Below, piece after piece: positions 32,401-40,784 of a DNA stretch of 64,000 bases. Source of the DNA: Methanolinea mesophila. Lineage in GTDB: Archaea; Halobacteriota; Methanomicrobia; Methanomicrobiales; Methanospirillaceae. The notes under the pieces are model-generated. The model did not search any database. It was not told the DNA's origin and saw nothing but the letters and a program-made list of their open reading frames with translations. Where the stretch lies: positions 62,001-126,000 of the forward strand of contig NZ_JAGGKR010000002.1 of NCBI RefSeq assembly GCF_017873855.1, read 5' to 3'. The position numbers were made by a program, and so were the translations under genes. The number at the start of each line of letters is the position of its first letter. Within the stretch, counting starts at the first letter, position 1.

Positions 32401-35336
32401 GGGTCTGGGACTTCGGCGACGGCACGCTCGCAGGTATCTACGAGCAGAACCCGATCCACACCTACAACGCACCGGGAGTCTACAACGTCACACTCACCGT
32501 GTTCAACGCGGGCGGCTCCGATACCCTTACAAAGTACGACTACATCACCGTGGTGACCCGGCCGATTGCCAACTTCACCGCGGCGCCCACCGATGGCACG
32601 GCACCGCTCCTGGTCCACTTCACCGATACCTCGGACGGCAACCCGACCAAGTGGACCTGGAAGTTCGGTGACGGCAGCTTCTCCATACAGCAGAACCCCT
32701 ATCACCTCTACACAAAGGCAGGTGTGTATAATGTCAGCCTGACCGTCCTCAATCCGGCGGGAACCGACACGCTCACCAAATACGGTCTGATAACTGTCAG
32801 GTCGCTGCCGGTCGCGGCGTTTACCGCCAACACCACCGCGGGGATGTCCCCGCTCGCCGTCCAGTTCCTGGACCAGTCCACCGGTGACCCGACCAACTGG
32901 ACCTGGAGCTTCGGTGACGGAGGAATGTCCACCGAGCAGAACCCGGTCCATGTCTATACCCAGGCCGGGACCTACAGCGTCCAGTTGATTGCAGCCAACC
33001 CGTCTGGGCTGAGCACCGAGACCAAGAACAGGTACATAAACGTGCAGGAAGGGTTGCAGGCGGCATTCACCTACACCACCAGCAACCCCGATAACACCGC
33101 ACCGCTCTCGGTTGCATTCATCGATATGTCAACGGACCGGCCTATCAGGTGGACATGGCAGTTCGGTGACGGTACGATCTCCACGAGCAGGAACCCGATC
33201 CACAACTACCCCGTGGCTGGGAATTACACCGTTACCCTCACCGTGACCGGGCTCTCGGGCACCAGTGCGACCTCGAAGACCATCGTCGTTACCAGCCCGC
33301 TTGCAGCGCACTTTACCGCCATGCCCGAACGGGGGACGGTCCCGCTCACCGTACGGTTCACGGACAACACCATAGGCGAACCTGAACGCTGGTTCTGGAT
33401 TTTCGGCGACGGGCAGTTCCAGGAGGTCACCAACCCGGCCGAGAAGAACGTGGTCCATACCTACAATACACCGGGGAACTTTACCGTGAGCCTCACCGTG
33501 ACCGGGGCGGACAGGACTGATACGGCCTCGCGGGTTATCGAGGTCATCAACCCGGCACCGGTCCCTCCCCAACCACTCGACCCCCACAGCATTCCCAAAT
33601 GGGTGAACCAGATCGATGGTCCACCACCGGTCTATGTCCCGGGCGAGGATGGAAAATATGATGTGACCATGTCGAGTTTTACCCAGCAGATCCTGCCTTC
33701 TCCGCTCCCCGCCTCCGAGGTCTGGGGATACGGCGGGCAGACGAAGGATGCGGTGACAGGCCAGTCCCTTGGGTTTATCAGCAACTCCCCGGGGCCGACA
33801 TTTGAAGCAGAAAAGGGTTCCCCAATAACGGTAAAATGGGAAAACCAGATTACCGAGCCGCATCTGTTCGCCGTCGACCCTACGATCCACTGGGCAAACC
33901 CGAATCAGATGGCACACCCGCTCCCGCCGTTTAATCTCTACCCGCCAGGATACGAGCAGGCCCAGTACCCGGTCCCGCTGGTAACCCACCTTCATGGTGC
34001 CGAGGTCCAGTCCACATCTGACGGGGGGCCGGAACAATGGTTTACCTCGACCGGCATTCACGGAATGGACTACCGGACCGAGGAACCGACGGATCTAAAT
34101 TCCGCGGTATACGTCTATCCCGACAGCCAGCAGCCAACTACGCTCTGGTACCATGACCATGCACTCGGCATCACCCGCATCAACGTAATGTCCGGTCTTG
34201 CCGGGTTCTACCTGCTGCGGGACGAGGCGGACCCCGTCGGGGCGATCCTGCCCCAGGGTAAATACGAGGTGCCCCTTGCAATCCAGGACCGGACATTCCT
34301 CACGGACGGTTCCATATTCTTCCCATCGGAGGGGAACGTTCCCGACGTGCACCCCTACTGGAACCCCGAGTTCTTCGGTGATACCATCATGGTCAACGGC
34401 AAGGTATGGCCGAACATGAACGTGGACCGTGCGGCATACAGGTTCCGCCTCCTCGACGGCTCGAATGCCAGGTTCTATACGCTCTCCCTTTCGAACGGGA
34501 TGAACTTCACCCAGATTGGGAGCGACGGCGGGTACCTCAAGACCGCGGCAGAACTCTCCGAACTCACGATTGCCCCTGGCGAACGTGCCGACATCCTGAT
34601 AGATTTCTCGAACCTGGCCCCGGGAACCACCGTGGTTCTCACGAATAACGCCCGTACCCCCTATCCGTCCGGGGACCCTGTAGACCCTACCACGACCGGA
34701 CAGATAATCCAGTTCACGGTCACCGCGAACGCAGGGCCCGGGATGCCGGTATTGCCGGCGGAACTGAACCCCACTCTGACGGGGTCGTTCCCCAATCTGC
34801 CGTCCCCGGTCAATACCAGGATCCTGACCCTCCAGGAAGTCGTCGATCCGGGCGACAACCCGCTGGAGATCCTCCTTGACGGCCAGAAGTGGATGGCCCC
34901 GGTCTCCGAACTCCCCGTACAGGGAACCACTGAAGAGTGGATGATAGTGAATCCGACCATGGATACCCACCCCATCCACCTCCACCTGGTGCAGTTCCAG
35001 CTGGTGAGCCGACAGGCGTTCAACGTCGATGCCTACCAGACCGACTGGATTGCGCTCAACGGGGAGCCACCGCTCAGCCACCCCACGATCAACGTCCCCA
35101 ACCTTACGCCCTACCTGCAGGGAAGTCCGAGTGGGCCTCTCCCGAGCGAGACAGGATGGAAGGATACCGTCCAGATGAACCCCGGTGAAGTGACCATAAT
35201 CAGGATTCGGTGGGCCCAGCAGGACGGCAATGCGTATCCGTTCGATCCCACGACGGGACCAGGATATGTGTGGCACTGCCACATCCTCGATCACGAGGAT
35301 AACGAGATGATGCGACCCTATATGGTGGCCGCCTGA
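29415..35336 (+). CDS. Giant secreted protein: IPT/TIG repeats - PKD domains - CotA-type multicopper oxidase
   Basis: 1973 residues with a Sec signal (CVRYAVPLLLLVLVGVPVSAA). Residues 27-960 are ten tandem IPT/TIG-like repeats of about 93 residues, each opening SITPxxGxNNG and closing GTLPNGF. Residues 963-1377 are five PKD domains (WDFGDGT, WKFGDGS, WSFGDGG, WQFGDGT, WIFGDGQ). Residues 1395-1973 are a complete laccase of the CotA/bilirubin-oxidase type. Its copper ligands are HLH (1525, 1527), HDH (1580, 1582), HPIHLH (1852, 1855, 1857), HCH (1954-1956), His1960 and Met1965, so type 1 and the trinuclear centre are both intact. Such enzymes oxidise phenols, metals or bilirubin with O2. No membrane or sorting anchor follows. 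The repeats suggest a surface stalk or adhesin. The substrate in an anaerobe is unknown. Confidence 0.95.
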   Translation: MSHSRCVRYAVPLLLLVLVGVPVSAALSLNGITPGTGLNNGTVFITNLSGTDFPMDATVLLNRSGYPDIPGMYVTVADPTRITCVMDLTGKRYGPWDVVVNDPTNVTRAVLPNGFTIVNPPPYLYGIVPASGINTGSVGASISGANFFSPSVNLTNVTYGTIVGTGVSGNATDIVCTFDLNGRNEGLYDLVLTNADGQSVTLPNAFRVTYPPPVITSITPSSGINNGVIGITDLAGANFMTGATVTLVKTGETPIATINGPIVQPNKILCFFDLTGQPVGVWDVVVDNPDGQNGTLPGAFTIYYPQAPVVTGITPSTGVNDGPIVIPDISGTGFENNLTVTLTMTGQPDIPGTDVIRMSGTQVNATFDLTGVATGAWDVVVTNNDGQSGTLPAAFTVTNPPPTLVSITPDTGVNTGPVVVTDLEGTGFVTGATVTLTRTGEPDIVATGVTVVNSTTITCTLDITNAAAGLWNVTVENTDAQSATLVDGFNITNPAPTVTMLTPSEGVNTAPVYISDLAGTGFLPGATAKLSMTGQPDIVATGLTVVDPTSITCTFDITGVATGSWDVTVENPDGLTGTLPNGFNVTNPAPTVTGIDPAYGTNDGLVPILNLSGTGFLPGITAKLTKTGESDIVGQGLVVTSTKIICFFDLTGAKVGPWDVVVENTDGKSATLPDGFIVYYPQAPSITSITPDQGITFQTVSITDLAGSGFEPGVTVNLTKAGEPTIVATNVTRVSGSQITCDLDLTGAVVGPWTVVVTNDDDQLGTLNDGFLVVYPAPTVTSITPPTGINNGPVFITDLAGTAFRNGATVTLEKTNQSDITATNVTVVHRGKITCTFNLAGAMTGPWDVVVRNDDGQSGTLPNGFTVQNPAPTVTSISPNKGPNDRSVDIGSLQGTGFLPGATVKLTRTGQPDIVASGVTVQSANLINCTVDLSGAMTGLWNVVVTNTDGKSGSLPNGFTITPPPPVAAFTGNPTLGTVPLTVQFTDDSLNGPTVWVWDFGDGTLAGIYEQNPIHTYNAPGVYNVTLTVFNAGGSDTLTKYDYITVVTRPIANFTAAPTDGTAPLLVHFTDTSDGNPTKWTWKFGDGSFSIQQNPYHLYTKAGVYNVSLTVLNPAGTDTLTKYGLITVRSLPVAAFTANTTAGMSPLAVQFLDQSTGDPTNWTWSFGDGGMSTEQNPVHVYTQAGTYSVQLIAANPSGLSTETKNRYINVQEGLQAAFTYTTSNPDNTAPLSVAFIDMSTDRPIRWTWQFGDGTISTSRNPIHNYPVAGNYTVTLTVTGLSGTSATSKTIVVTSPLAAHFTAMPERGTVPLTVRFTDNTIGEPERWFWIFGDGQFQEVTNPAEKNVVHTYNTPGNFTVSLTVTGADRTDTASRVIEVINPAPVPPQPLDPHSIPKWVNQIDGPPPVYVPGEDGKYDVTMSSFTQQILPSPLPASEVWGYGGQTKDAVTGQSLGFISNSPGPTFEAEKGSPITVKWENQITEPHLFAVDPTIHWANPNQMAHPLPPFNLYPPGYEQAQYPVPLVTHLHGAEVQSTSDGGPEQWFTSTGIHGMDYRTEEPTDLNSAVYVYPDSQQPTTLWYHDHALGITRINVMSGLAGFYLLRDEADPVGAILPQGKYEVPLAIQDRTFLTDGSIFFPSEGNVPDVHPYWNPEFFGDTIMVNGKVWPNMNVDRAAYRFRLLDGSNARFYTLSLSNGMNFTQIGSDGGYLKTAAELSELTIAPGERADILIDFSNLAPGTTVVLTNNARTPYPSGDPVDPTTTGQIIQFTVTANAGPGMPVLPAELNPTLTGSFPNLPSPVNTRILTLQEVVDPGDNPLEILLDGQKWMAPVSELPVQGTTEEWMIVNPTMDTHPIHLHLVQFQLVSRQAFNVDAYQTDWIALNGEPPLSHPTINVPNLTPYLQGSPSGPLPSETGWKDTVQMNPGEVTIIRIRWAQQDGNAYPFDPTTGPGYVWHCHILDHEDNEMMRPYMVAA
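29493..32300 (+). repeat. Ten tandem coding repeats of about 280 bp
   Basis: The DNA encoding the IPT/TIG-like repeats is itself recognisably repeated, for example the recurring gacggccagtccggcacg and acgtggtggtg blocks once per unit. Repeats 5-7 and 9-10 are the most alike, implying fairly recent duplications, while repeats 1, 2 and 8 are more divergent. Unequal recombination could change copy number. Confidence 0.7.
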
Positions 35337-36067
35337 TTCGTCTCGACAATTTTTACATTTTTTTGGTTTGCTGAAATCCTCTTATCGTGACGTTTGGGAA
35401 GGATTTGCCCGCTGCTGTGGCAACTCACAACGCGATATTTAAAATAAGTGGACTCCCGGCTGGAATCGCTCAGCATCTATCGACGTATCAGATCCTGGAC
35501 ATATCATGGACCTGTATTGTCCTCTGGTGCGCGAAAAAGGAGGGAAGGGGCGGGTGAGCGGTATAGGTGCGTTATTTTATCTTGGATCATCATAAGGCCC
35601 GATACATCCCATAGCGTTGAACTGACCCTCCTCCTGGTCTTTCAAGGGGGGGTTGCCTCAGGTTTCGGATGAATGCCGTGAGTATACAGGATATGGCGGC
35701 GTGGCATAACGGCATGCAGACCCGGATACACGGTCATAATCACGATGAAAAACCGGGCCGGTCAGCGAGAAGATTCACGGCCCGGGTGCCGGACGATGAT
35801 CCGGCTCTTCCCGCCATAGTCCTGAGTAGTGAAGAGAGGATTTTGGAGGGATATATAATATTTGGGGCAAAAGTATTTAAATTATTGTCTGAAATATCCC
35901 GGATTCTCTTCTAATTTAAATAGGCCGCCTGAATATTCGTCCTGGTCATGATTGTGATGTTATGAGGGGCCCAATTCATCGAAGGCCGGCGACACACGAA
36001 GGCGCGATACAAATGGAGGTGCGGATCACACACCACAGGCCGGCGGAAAAATTTTCAGGATATTGAT
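35337..36067. other. Region without a recognised gene
   Basis: About 730 bases after the multicopper oxidase gene. Two overlapping short frames on the plus strand (35448-35672 and 35669-35914) have no family match and no ribosome site. An AT-rich block at 35848-35925 (ggatatataatatttggg and atttaaattatt) looks like an archaeal promoter but has no gene after it on the plus strand; it might serve an untranslated RNA. Confidence 0.45.
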
Positions 36068-36289
36068 TCAGGGCTTATCAGCCACACGCCTGGTTACCGG
36101 GAAGTACGGCGGCTCTTCCTCGGCGACGATCGCCATCTGACCTCTTTCGCGGTACCGATATGGAGGAAGGACCGGGAAGACCGCCCGGCAGAGGTCATGG
36201 TGGCACTCCCACATATCAGAACCTCTCTGTGGCGAGGTATATGCCGAGCCGCAGCACGGGCACCTGACCGGGGGCGGGTCCTGTTCCAT
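36068..36289 (-). CDS. Small zinc-ribbon protein
   Basis: From ATG 36289 the product has 73 residues. The N-terminal half is a zinc-ribbon-like cysteine set: CPCCGSAY (C10, C12, C13) and WECHHDLC (C-x4-C, with two His that may also ligate). The C-terminal half is Pro/Arg-rich and disordered. I recognise no named family. The longer open frame to 36493 adds low-complexity sequence and is unlikely to be translated. Nucleic-acid or protein binding is possible. Confidence 0.5.
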   Translation of the reverse strand: MEQDPPPVRCPCCGSAYTSPQRGSDMWECHHDLCRAVFPVLPPYRYRERGQMAIVAEEEPPYFPVTRRVADKP

Positions 36290-36515
36290 GCACAGGTATT
36301 GCACTGAGTGATTCAACAGGCTGGGCCGAATGCAGCGTGAAAGTAAACCGGCGGATGATCCGAACCGTGGGAGAACACTGAAAATGGAGGGAGGACCGCC
36401 CTCGCTCCGGTCCGGCGCCGGGAAACAATCGGTGAGAGGAACGAATATACGTGATTCGGGGCGTCCTGGGGGATCACGCGGTAATTTTTTCAAAATTAAT
36501 CATGTCAGAGGGGGT

Positions 36516-37013
36516 TCAGATATGGCACCCTCCACCTTTCATACCCCTCTTCTCGAAAAATTGCTGGTGGTATTCCTCCGCCGGCCAGAAGGTGGTGGCC
36601 GGGACGATCTGGGTCACGATCTTCTTTCCCGCAAATCTCGGCGAGTCCTGCTGCCTCTTCAGCGACTCTCCGGCCTTCTCCTTCTGCTCCCCGGAGTGAT
36701 AGAAGATTGCCGACCGGTAATTGCTGCCGATATCCGGCCCCTGGCGGTTCATCTGGGTCGGGTCATGTATCGACCAGAACACGTCGAGCAGCCGGGTGTA
36801 GGTGACGACCGTCGGGTCGAACACGATCTCCACTGCTTCCGCGTGTCCCGTAGTATGCGAGCACACCTGCTCGTAGGTAGGATGCTCCTTTGTCCCCCCC
36901 GTATACCCTACCCGGGTGGAGATAACCCCCTTTATCTGGCGGAACGAGGCTTCGACGCCCCAGAAGCATCCCGCGGCGAATGTCGCAGTTTCGGTGCGAT
37001 TCATCTCTGTCAT
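36516..37013 (-). CDS. msrA: Peptide methionine sulfoxide reductase MsrA
   Basis: Repairs methionine-S-sulfoxide in oxidised proteins. The 165-residue protein has the active-site motif [14 protein letters not shown] (catalytic Cys about residue 16), [18 protein letters not shown] and the conserved Tyr/Asp segment [23 protein letters not shown]. The C-terminal Cys in KGGGCHI is a likely resolving Cys. GGAG lies five bases before ATG 37013. MsrA is common in methanogens facing oxygen exposure. The PEBP gene is upstream on the same strand, 36 bases away, so the two may be cotranscribed. Confidence 0.96.
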   Translation of the reverse strand: MTEMNRTETATFAAGCFWGVEASFRQIKGVISTRVGYTGGTKEHPTYEQVCSHTTGHAEAVEIVFDPTVVTYTRLLDVFWSIHDPTQMNRQGPDIGSNYRSAIFYHSGEQKEKAGESLKRQQDSPRFAGKKIVTQIVPATTFWPAEEYHQQFFEKRGMKGGGCHI

Positions 37014-37049
37014 GAAACTCCGGGTGCTTGGGATATTCCGGTCATGATC

Positions 37050-37514
37050 CTATCTCCTGAACTTCCCCATCAGTTCACCTTTCGCGAGCACGTGCCCTGC
37101 CATGGCATCTTCGATCACCTTCCTGGTCACAGGTGCCCGAAGGGCGAGCACGGTATCCAGCGCGAAGATCCGGAAGAAGTAGCGGTGCGGGTTCCCGGGA
37201 GGAGGGCAGGGGCCGCCGTACTCCATCTTCCCATAGTTGTTCAGCCCGTGCCGGCTGCCGTCCATGAGCACTGGCTTTCTCTCGACCCCCGGCATGAGAT
37301 CCCGGTGATCCGGAGGGATATTGTAGAGTATCCAGTGTGAAAAGATCCCGCCGGAAGAATCCGGGTCTTCAAGAATGATCACGATGCTTTTCGTCCCGGG
37401 CGGAACGTCCGACCAGGAAAGGGGCGGCGAGATATTCTTCCCGCTGCAGGTGTACTCGCCTGGGATCTGCTCACCGGATTCGAATGCGCCTGAACTGACC
37501 TTGATCGTTTCCAT
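37050..37514 (-). CDS. PEBP family protein (YbhB/YbcL type)
   Basis: Phosphatidylethanolamine-binding-protein fold, also called Raf-kinase-inhibitor-like; the role in prokaryotes is unclear. From ATG 37514 the protein has 154 residues: GEYTCSGKNISPPLSWSDVPPGTKSIVIILEDPDSS, then FSHWILYNIPP, YGGPCPPPGNPHRYFFRIFALD, and a final GELMGKF. The anion-binding pocket residues (DPD, GPCPP, HRY) are all present. A TATTTAAATAC element on the minus strand at about 37597-37607 gives a leader of some 60 bases. The longer frame to 37760 would run through this promoter and was rejected. Confidence 0.93.
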   Translation of the reverse strand: METIKVSSGAFESGEQIPGEYTCSGKNISPPLSWSDVPPGTKSIVIILEDPDSSGGIFSHWILYNIPPDHRDLMPGVERKPVLMDGSRHGLNNYGKMEYGGPCPPPGNPHRYFFRIFALDTVLALRAPVTRKVIEDAMAGHVLAKGELMGKFRR

Positions 37515-37758
37515 AACCCCAAACCTCTTTTTTAACGGCAGAACCGGAGCTGATGCGGGCGGTGGGCCCTTCCGGCCTGCTTCATCAGGATATTGGTCCG
37601 TATTTAAATAACCATCGGGGAACAAGTAGTATACCACGCCGGTTCGCACCGCATCAGGATCGCCGGACACCGCGGGAGCAGGAGAAGTTCGCGATCCGGA
37701 TTCCTGACTCCTGTGCCGCAGGCGCGGATACGAACCGGAGATGAGGCGTGAGGACTGC

Positions 37759-38439
37759 ATGAAACTCGGGGTGCTCTGCTCGGGAGGGAAGGACTCGCTC
37801 TACGCCTGCGGATGTGCCATGAGGGAGGAGGAGGTGGCATGCCTGATCAGTATCCGGTCGGCGAACCCCGAGAGTTACATGTTCCACACCCCGAACGTTC
37901 ACCTGGTTCCGCTCCAGGCCGAAGCGGCCGGCCTTCCCCTGGTCGAGGTGGAGACGGCCGGGGAGAAGGAAAACGAGCTCGAGGATCTTGAACGCGCTCT
38001 GGAGTGTGCAGTGGAGCGGTACGGGATCGAGGGGGTGGTGACGGGGGCCATCCTGTCAGTGTACCAGGCGACAAGAGTCCAGAAGATCTGCAACAGCCTG
38101 GACCTCTGGTGCTTCAATCCGCTCTGGCATACCGACCAGGAGAAGTACATGGAATCGCTTTTTACGGAAGGGTTCCGGGTGATCATAGCGGGGGTCTTTG
38201 CAGCCCCTTTTGACGAGACATGGCTCGGGAGGGAGATTACCCGGGAAGTGATCGACGAACTGCGTGCAATCTCCGGGAAATGGAGGGTCTCGCTGACCGG
38301 GGAAGGAGGAGAGTTCGAGACACTGGTCCTCGATGCTCCCTTCTTTAGAAAGAGGATCAGGATTTACGAGGCCGCCCCCGAGTATGCGAATCACAATGGG
38401 GTCATCCGGGTGACGCGGGCGGAGCTGGAGGATAAATGA
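37759..38439 (+). CDS. dph6: Diphthine-ammonia ligase (Dph6, ATP-PPase)
   Basis: Last step in diphthamide formation on elongation factor 2: ATP-dependent amidation of diphthine. ATG 37759 has GAGG five bases upstream and gives 226 residues, the usual archaeal length. The ATP-pyrophosphatase loop is VLCSGGKDSLYA; downstream are GAILSVYQATRVQKIC, LGLxxPLW-like SLDLWCFNPLW, and the family hallmark GEGGEFETLVLDAPFF. The product is cytoplasmic. The glutamine amidotransferase gene begins 112 bases later on the same strand and could supply ammonia, although Dph6 normally uses free ammonium. Confidence 0.92.
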   Translation: MKLGVLCSGGKDSLYACGCAMREEEVACLISIRSANPESYMFHTPNVHLVPLQAEAAGLPLVEVETAGEKENELEDLERALECAVERYGIEGVVTGAILSVYQATRVQKICNSLDLWCFNPLWHTDQEKYMESLFTEGFRVIIAGVFAAPFDETWLGREITREVIDELRAISGKWRVSLTGEGGEFETLVLDAPFFRKRIRIYEAAPEYANHNGVIRVTRAELEDK

Positions 38440-38551
38440 ATATCCCGTGTTTTCCCCGTGCGTTCACCCGTGTGGCCGGAACCTCAATATCGCGAGAGAA
38501 TACTCCCCGCAACGCCTCGTTCCATGGTGCCCTGGCCGCCCGGGGGGGGTC

Positions 38552-39121
38552 ATGATCCTCCTCCTCGACCTCTGCTTTCGGGAAGGATCCCTCTCCTTTC
38601 CTGAGTTCGTAAGTCCGATCCGCCGGATAGTGGAAAAAAGCGGGGGTGAAGCGGAGACAATCCACTATTCAGACCTGGATTCCCTCCCGACCGGGATTTC
38701 AGGGATAATACTCTGTGGTACCGCGTTGAAAGACAATTCGTACCTGGAGCATCCGGATCGGTTCTGCTGGCTCGAACGCTCCCGCATCCCCGTTCTCGGC
38801 ATCTGCGCCGGGATGCAGGTGCTTGCCCGCCTGCTCGGAGGAGAAGTGGTACGGGCACCGGAAATAGGTATGACGGAGGTGAAGGTCACACAAAAGGACG
38901 TGGTTCTCGGTGATGAAAGGATATTCCCTGCCTATGAACTCCACAACTTCGGGGTGACCCTGCCGCCGGGATGCACGGAACTCGCAGGGTCGGGGTGTTG
39001 TATCCAGGCGTTCCTCTCCAGGGAACGACCGTGGTGGGGAGTGATGTTCCACCCCGAGGTCCGGAACGAATGGGTCGTGGAGCGGTTCGTCGGGGTCTCT
39101 CTCTCCGGACCGGCCGACTGA
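38552..39121 (+). CDS. Class I glutamine amidotransferase (GMP synthase-like)
   Basis: A 189-residue stand-alone glutaminase domain. The nucleophile is Cys in LGICAGMQVL, and the His/Glu pair is in MFHPEVRNEW; ELHNFGVTLP is the usual loop. The match is to the GuaA-small-subunit-like family. Residues preceding the elbow (SGIILCGTALKDNSYLEHP) differ from true GuaAA, so it may serve another synthetase. ATG 38552 is chosen because the fold begins at MILLLDLCF; the frame is open back to 38447. It may be cotranscribed with dph6. The partner synthetase is not evident. Confidence 0.85.
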   Translation: MILLLDLCFREGSLSFPEFVSPIRRIVEKSGGEAETIHYSDLDSLPTGISGIILCGTALKDNSYLEHPDRFCWLERSRIPVLGICAGMQVLARLLGGEVVRAPEIGMTEVKVTQKDVVLGDERIFPAYELHNFGVTLPPGCTELAGSGCCIQAFLSRERPWWGVMFHPEVRNEWVVERFVGVSLSGPAD

Positions 39122-39129
39122 AAGGCCGC

Positions 39130-40305
39130 TCACCCGACCGTCAACCCGTTCTCTTCTGCGATCTCCGTGAATGACCTGGCGAGGTACTCGGCCTGGGCCC
39201 TGGTCATCCCGTATGTATTGTATTTCCACACTTTGGTCGCTCCCGGGATAATCCCCGCGATACCCCGGTCTTTCAGGGCGCTGGAGAAGAAAAACCCTCT
39301 CTTTTTGTGAGTCTGTGCAACCTTGTCGAAAGAGTCCAGTGAGTCCACCCGGGTCAGGGTATGCTTCCGGGGGAACTCCGACCTGATCTTCGTGCCCCTG
39401 ATAGAACGGAGCGCCTCTACGACCAGGTTTCCGTTGGCGAGTTCCTGCTCCCACCTTGTGACCCGTTCCCGGACACGGGGGAATGAGGCCATCATCCCGA
39501 TCAGGGTGACCCCCATCAGGGTGCAGCCCATCATCTCCACTTCCTTCACCCCGAACGTACGGCCGGTCTTGTCGGTCTTCGTCATCGTGGTGCGGAATAC
39601 CTCTTCTGCCCGCTCCCCGGTGGTCGCAAGGACTCCTGACGGGGCGGGAGCCGCCATACTCTTGTGCCCCGATCCCACCACAAAGTCTGCACCCAACGCT
39701 TTCCCGTCGACAGGCATGATCCCCACGGTATAGGCCCCGTTGTAGAGTACCGGGATGTCATACCGGTGTGCAACCCGGATGATCTCCTTCACCTGGTGTT
39801 CGTTGCCGTACTGGTAATCGAAATGGTCGAGGAAGAGCAGCACCGGAGGCCGGCCGAACTCTCTATTCACTTCTTCTATGGTGGACGCCGCGGCGTCCGC
39901 GGTGATGATGTTCTCTCTTCCCGGGATCTCCCGGAGCACACCGCCGTTTCCCTCGACCGCAAGAACCTCGGTATAGTGCGAGAGTGCGGTGATCAGCACA
40001 GGGTCTCCTTTTTTCACGTAGGTACCGGCCACCGCCTGGAACCCCCTCCGTGCCCCGGGGACTACCCGGGCGACGTCCATGTTCAGGAATGCTGCCAGGT
40101 CGTTATGAAATTGGTCGACCGGGGGGGTTTTTATCTGGTCGAGGCGGAACGGTTTACGGCAGTTATCGCAAACCGAATACCCGTCCCCATAGGCGATCAC
40201 AGCCTTCATTGCCTCGGCGGTCAGCCTTCCGCCTACCTGGATAGGATCGATATTGATGGAGGACTCGTCCACATCCCGGACATCGATCGGTCCTGCACAC
40301 TTCAT
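39130..40305 (-). CDS. pscS: Sep-tRNA:Cys-tRNA synthase
   Basis: PLP enzyme that converts O-phosphoseryl-tRNA(Cys) to Cys-tRNA(Cys), the indirect cysteine route of methanogens. The 391-residue protein has SINIDPIQVGGRLT at the N terminus, the conserved sulfur-handling cysteines in VCDNCRKPF (C-x2-C) and MGCTLMG, VVPGARRGFQA for phosphate binding, FLDHFDYQYGN with the PLP Asp, and the Schiff-base Lys in VVGSGHKSMAA. The ATG overlaps the stop of the 60-residue upstream gene by four bases (ATGA), so expression is coupled. SepRS is not in this window. Confidence 0.96.
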   Translation of the reverse strand: MKCAGPIDVRDVDESSINIDPIQVGGRLTAEAMKAVIAYGDGYSVCDNCRKPFRLDQIKTPPVDQFHNDLAAFLNMDVARVVPGARRGFQAVAGTYVKKGDPVLITALSHYTEVLAVEGNGGVLREIPGRENIITADAAASTIEEVNREFGRPPVLLFLDHFDYQYGNEHQVKEIIRVAHRYDIPVLYNGAYTVGIMPVDGKALGADFVVGSGHKSMAAPAPSGVLATTGERAEEVFRTTMTKTDKTGRTFGVKEVEMMGCTLMGVTLIGMMASFPRVRERVTRWEQELANGNLVVEALRSIRGTKIRSEFPRKHTLTRVDSLDSFDKVAQTHKKRGFFFSSALKDRGIAGIIPGATKVWKYNTYGMTRAQAEYLARSFTEIAEENGLTVG

Positions 40306-40484
40306 TTGAGCAGTTCCTCCCGGAGGATCCTGACCTGGGTCTCTATCTTTGCCAGGATCTTCTCCGCGTTCTCCCGTCCGGAAGGGTCGAGCGTGTGAGC
40401 GGGGGCGGTCTCCCGGAGCATGACCCGGAGGTCGGTGAAGAGGAACATACCCTGAAATACCGCATCTACAGCCCTTTTCGACAT
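40302..40484 (-). CDS. 60-residue helical protein coupled to SepCysS
   Basis: Begins at ATG 40484 with GGTGA nine bases upstream and ends in the ATGA overlap with the SepCysS start. The sequence is predicted to be two amphipathic helices (RAVDAVFQGMFLFTDLRVMLRE, then GRENAEKILAKIETQVRILREELLK). Length, charge and position resemble the N-terminal helical region of SepCysE, the scaffold that tethers SepRS to SepCysS in other methanogens; here it stands alone. This link is inference from context and gross properties. A CTTATACTCC element at about 40512-40521 (minus strand) may be the promoter. Confidence 0.72.
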   Translation of the reverse strand: MSKRAVDAVFQGMFLFTDLRVMLRETAPAHTLDPSGRENAEKILAKIETQVRILREELLK

Positions 40485-40784
40485 GAATTCACCATACTAA
40501 TATCGCAACCGGAGTATAAGAGTTAGCGATCGTAACGCCCGCACAGTCCCTGTCCGAATATGACTCCTGAAATTTCGGGCACGTTACCGGCGTTCCTAGA
40601 AACTTCGGGTATCGCATATCGTACTTTGTGTGAAATGACTGTACACCCCCTGGCGAAACCCTCGTCCGGTGCGTTCCGGGCAGTCACCTGAAAATTCCGG
40701 GAGATCCGGGAAGAGTACGATGTTCCGGGTAATTTCAGCAAAAAGAACAGATTTCCGGATTCGAAGGGAATAATGCAGGGGAAA
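40485..40784. other. Intergenic, no gene seen
   Basis: About 300 bases between the SepCysS unit and the OB-fold gene. A 90-codon frame on the minus strand has no family match and overlaps the 3' end of the OB-fold gene; I consider it spurious. Confidence 0.5.

Noticed and set aside
30323-32951. Long minus-strand frames opposite the IPT/PKD repeats
   Set aside because: They mirror the repeats of the plus strand and have low-complexity composition; no independent start signals.
35669-35914. 81-residue frame after the laccase gene
   Set aside because: No motif and its 3' half runs through promoter-like AT-rich sequence.
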